A program made the position numbers and the translations under genes. Positions 5,760-6,302 of a stretch of DNA of 6,302 bases are shown one piece after another (position 1 is the stretch's first letter; the number at the start of each line of letters is the position of its first letter). The notes beneath the pieces were generated by a model. That model saw nothing but the letters and a program-made list of their open reading frames with translations. It did not search any database and had not been told where the DNA came from. This DNA comes from a bacterium (GTDB taxonomy: Bacteria > Verrucomicrobiota > Verrucomicrobiia > Limisphaerales > J093): assembly GCA_021784265.1 (NCBI GenBank), contig JAJXTA010000185.1:1-6302 (forward strand), read 5' to 3'.

Positions 5760-5978
5760 GGTTCGGGGTCACGGGGCGAGGGGGGCGACGGGGTTGGCCC
5801 CCCGGCGGCGGGCGTTCACCCCTGGAATCCTCCGGTTCGTCCCAGATTACTGGGGGTCGGCGCTTATTCCAGCCATAAATTGTTACGATGAGCACCAAGA
5901 AATGGCTAATTCGGCCCCGGCTGCGGCGGGGTGAGCCGGCCCCGCGCCGCTGAGCCCGCCCCGCCCACCGAACGGTTC
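5760..5978. other. Intergenic region with AT-rich patch
   Basis: The first part is very GC-rich with G and C runs. Bases 5861-5910 drop to about 40% GC by hand count, an abrupt change that suggests a regulatory region for the gene starting at 5979. I could not find a convincing -35/-10 pair in it. After it, CCCCG (5915-5919) and CGGGG (5927-5931) form a short stem with a 7-base loop, and CGGCCCCG is repeated directly nearby. Confidence 0.4.
5888..5953 (+). CDS. Possible 21-residue basic peptide or leader ORF
   Basis: The frame from ATG at 5888 to TGA at 5953 encodes MSTKKWLIRPRLRRGEPAPR plus a final R. It has eight Arg or Lys among 21 residues and ends 25 bases before the ATG of the cytochrome-like gene. 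Its first codons are AT-richer than the surroundings. No Shine-Dalgarno sequence precedes it. It may be an upstream leader ORF, a remnant, or chance. Confidence 0.2.
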   Translation: MSTKKWLIRPRLRRGEPAPRR

Positions 5979-6302
5979 ATGAGCGATGCGGTGCGTCCGC
6001 CGGGCGCTCCTCCCGGCAAGCGGAGATATGTCCGCGCCGTTGGTCCGCGACTGCGGGTGTTGTTGGGGTGTGTTCTGGCGTTGGTGGCGTTGCTGGGGGC
6101 CAATTCGGTCTATTTGGCAAGCATCACGTTTCTGGAGTGGGTCAAGGGCCTGACGTACCAGAACTACTTCTACCAGTGCATGTTCCTGGCGCATCTGGTG
6201 CTGGGGCTGCTCTTGGTGGTGCCGTTCGTCCTGTTCGGCGTCCTCCACCTCAAGAATGCCCACGACCGTCCCAACCGGCGGGCGGTGCGGGTGGGGTATG
6301 TG
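5979..6302 (+). CDS. N-terminus of a membrane cytochrome-like (multiheme c / TPR) protein, 3' end outside the window
   Basis: The frame is open from ATG at 5979 to the right edge and gives 108 residues with no stop. A basic N-terminus (GKRRYVRAVGPRLR) leads into a first membrane helix (about residues 26-47, VLLGCVLALVALLGANSVYL). A second helix follows (about 66-92, including MFLAHLVLGLLLVVPFVLFG), ending in HLKNAHDRPNRRAVRVGYV. H72, H90 and H95 are candidate heme-b ligands. The sequence closely resembles, from memory, the start of large Planctomycete and Verrucomicrobial proteins that carry heme-binding membrane helices followed by CxxCH multiheme c domains and TPRs. Only the membrane part is visible here, so the heme-c and TPR parts are inferred. 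Such proteins would act at the cytoplasmic membrane in electron transfer. The Shine-Dalgarno sequence is weak. The AT-rich patch upstream probably holds its control region. Confidence 0.68.
   Translation, partial: MSDAVRPPGAPPGKRRYVRAVGPRLRVLLGCVLALVALLGANSVYLASITFLEWVKGLTYQNYFYQCMFLAHLVLGLLLVVPFVLFGVLHLKNAHDRPNRRAVRVGYV

Noticed and set aside
5883..6263. A 126-residue minus-strand frame rich in Gln and His.
   Set aside because: It is antisense to the two-helix membrane protein, whose sequence is much more protein-like.
1..6302. CRISPR array, tRNA or rRNA gene, or intact insertion sequence.
   Set aside because: I saw no spaced direct repeats, no tRNA-like cloverleaf sequence, no transposase motif and no terminal inverted repeats with target duplications.

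Overview
The window is GC-rich bacterial DNA (60-base lines counted by hand inside genes reach 70-77% GC). It carries five clear protein genes, two of them cut by the window edges, plus one small gene of unknown family. The mix suggests a Verrucomicrobiota or related PVC-group bacterium. It includes a large secreted CAP protein with an SdrD-B-like module and a C-terminal beta domain ending in YYRIRGD, and the N-terminus of a membrane protein like the heme/TPR cytochromes of Planctomycetes and Verrucomicrobia. The taxonomic call is an inference from memory of these families, not a search result.

Layout. (1) 3-467 (+) is the C-terminal part of a [NiFe]-hydrogenase maturation protease, so hydrogenase genes probably lie to the left. 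(2) 464-2497 (+) overlaps it by ATGA and encodes a 677-residue exported CAP/SCP-like protein. (3) 2498-2710 separates converging genes. It holds a hairpin and, on the minus strand, a perfect Shine-Dalgarno sequence followed by what reads as a broken N-terminus of an AbrB/MazE-type antitoxin. (4) 4676-2711 (-) is a two-gene operon: a 131-residue protein of unknown family and, 25 bases downstream, a 514-residue SAMHD1-like HD-domain phosphohydrolase with all expected catalytic residues. A strong sigma70-type promoter (TCGACA, 17 bases, TGTAAT) lies upstream of the operon. (5) 4755-5150 has no convincing gene but ends in a cluster of inverted repeats. (6) 5151-5759 (+) encodes a 202-residue membrane-anchored or exported protein of unknown function. 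(7) 5760-5978 is intergenic, with an AT-rich patch and a 21-codon ORF. (8) 5979-6302 (+) is the start of the membrane cytochrome-like gene, which continues past the right edge.

How the parts relate. The plus-strand genes are housekeeping or envelope genes of the host (hydrogenase maturation, secreted CAP protein, membrane redox protein). The minus-strand HD operon stands apart in orientation, has its own promoter, and is less GC-rich at its 5' end (about 52% GC over 4561-4740, counted by hand). Its likely chemistry is dNTP hydrolysis, as in SAMHD1 and dGTPase. A role in nucleotide-pool control or phage defence is possible but not shown here. The antitoxin remnant beside it hints that this interval has received and lost accessory genes. 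This operon and the remnant are the best candidates for something not yet described.
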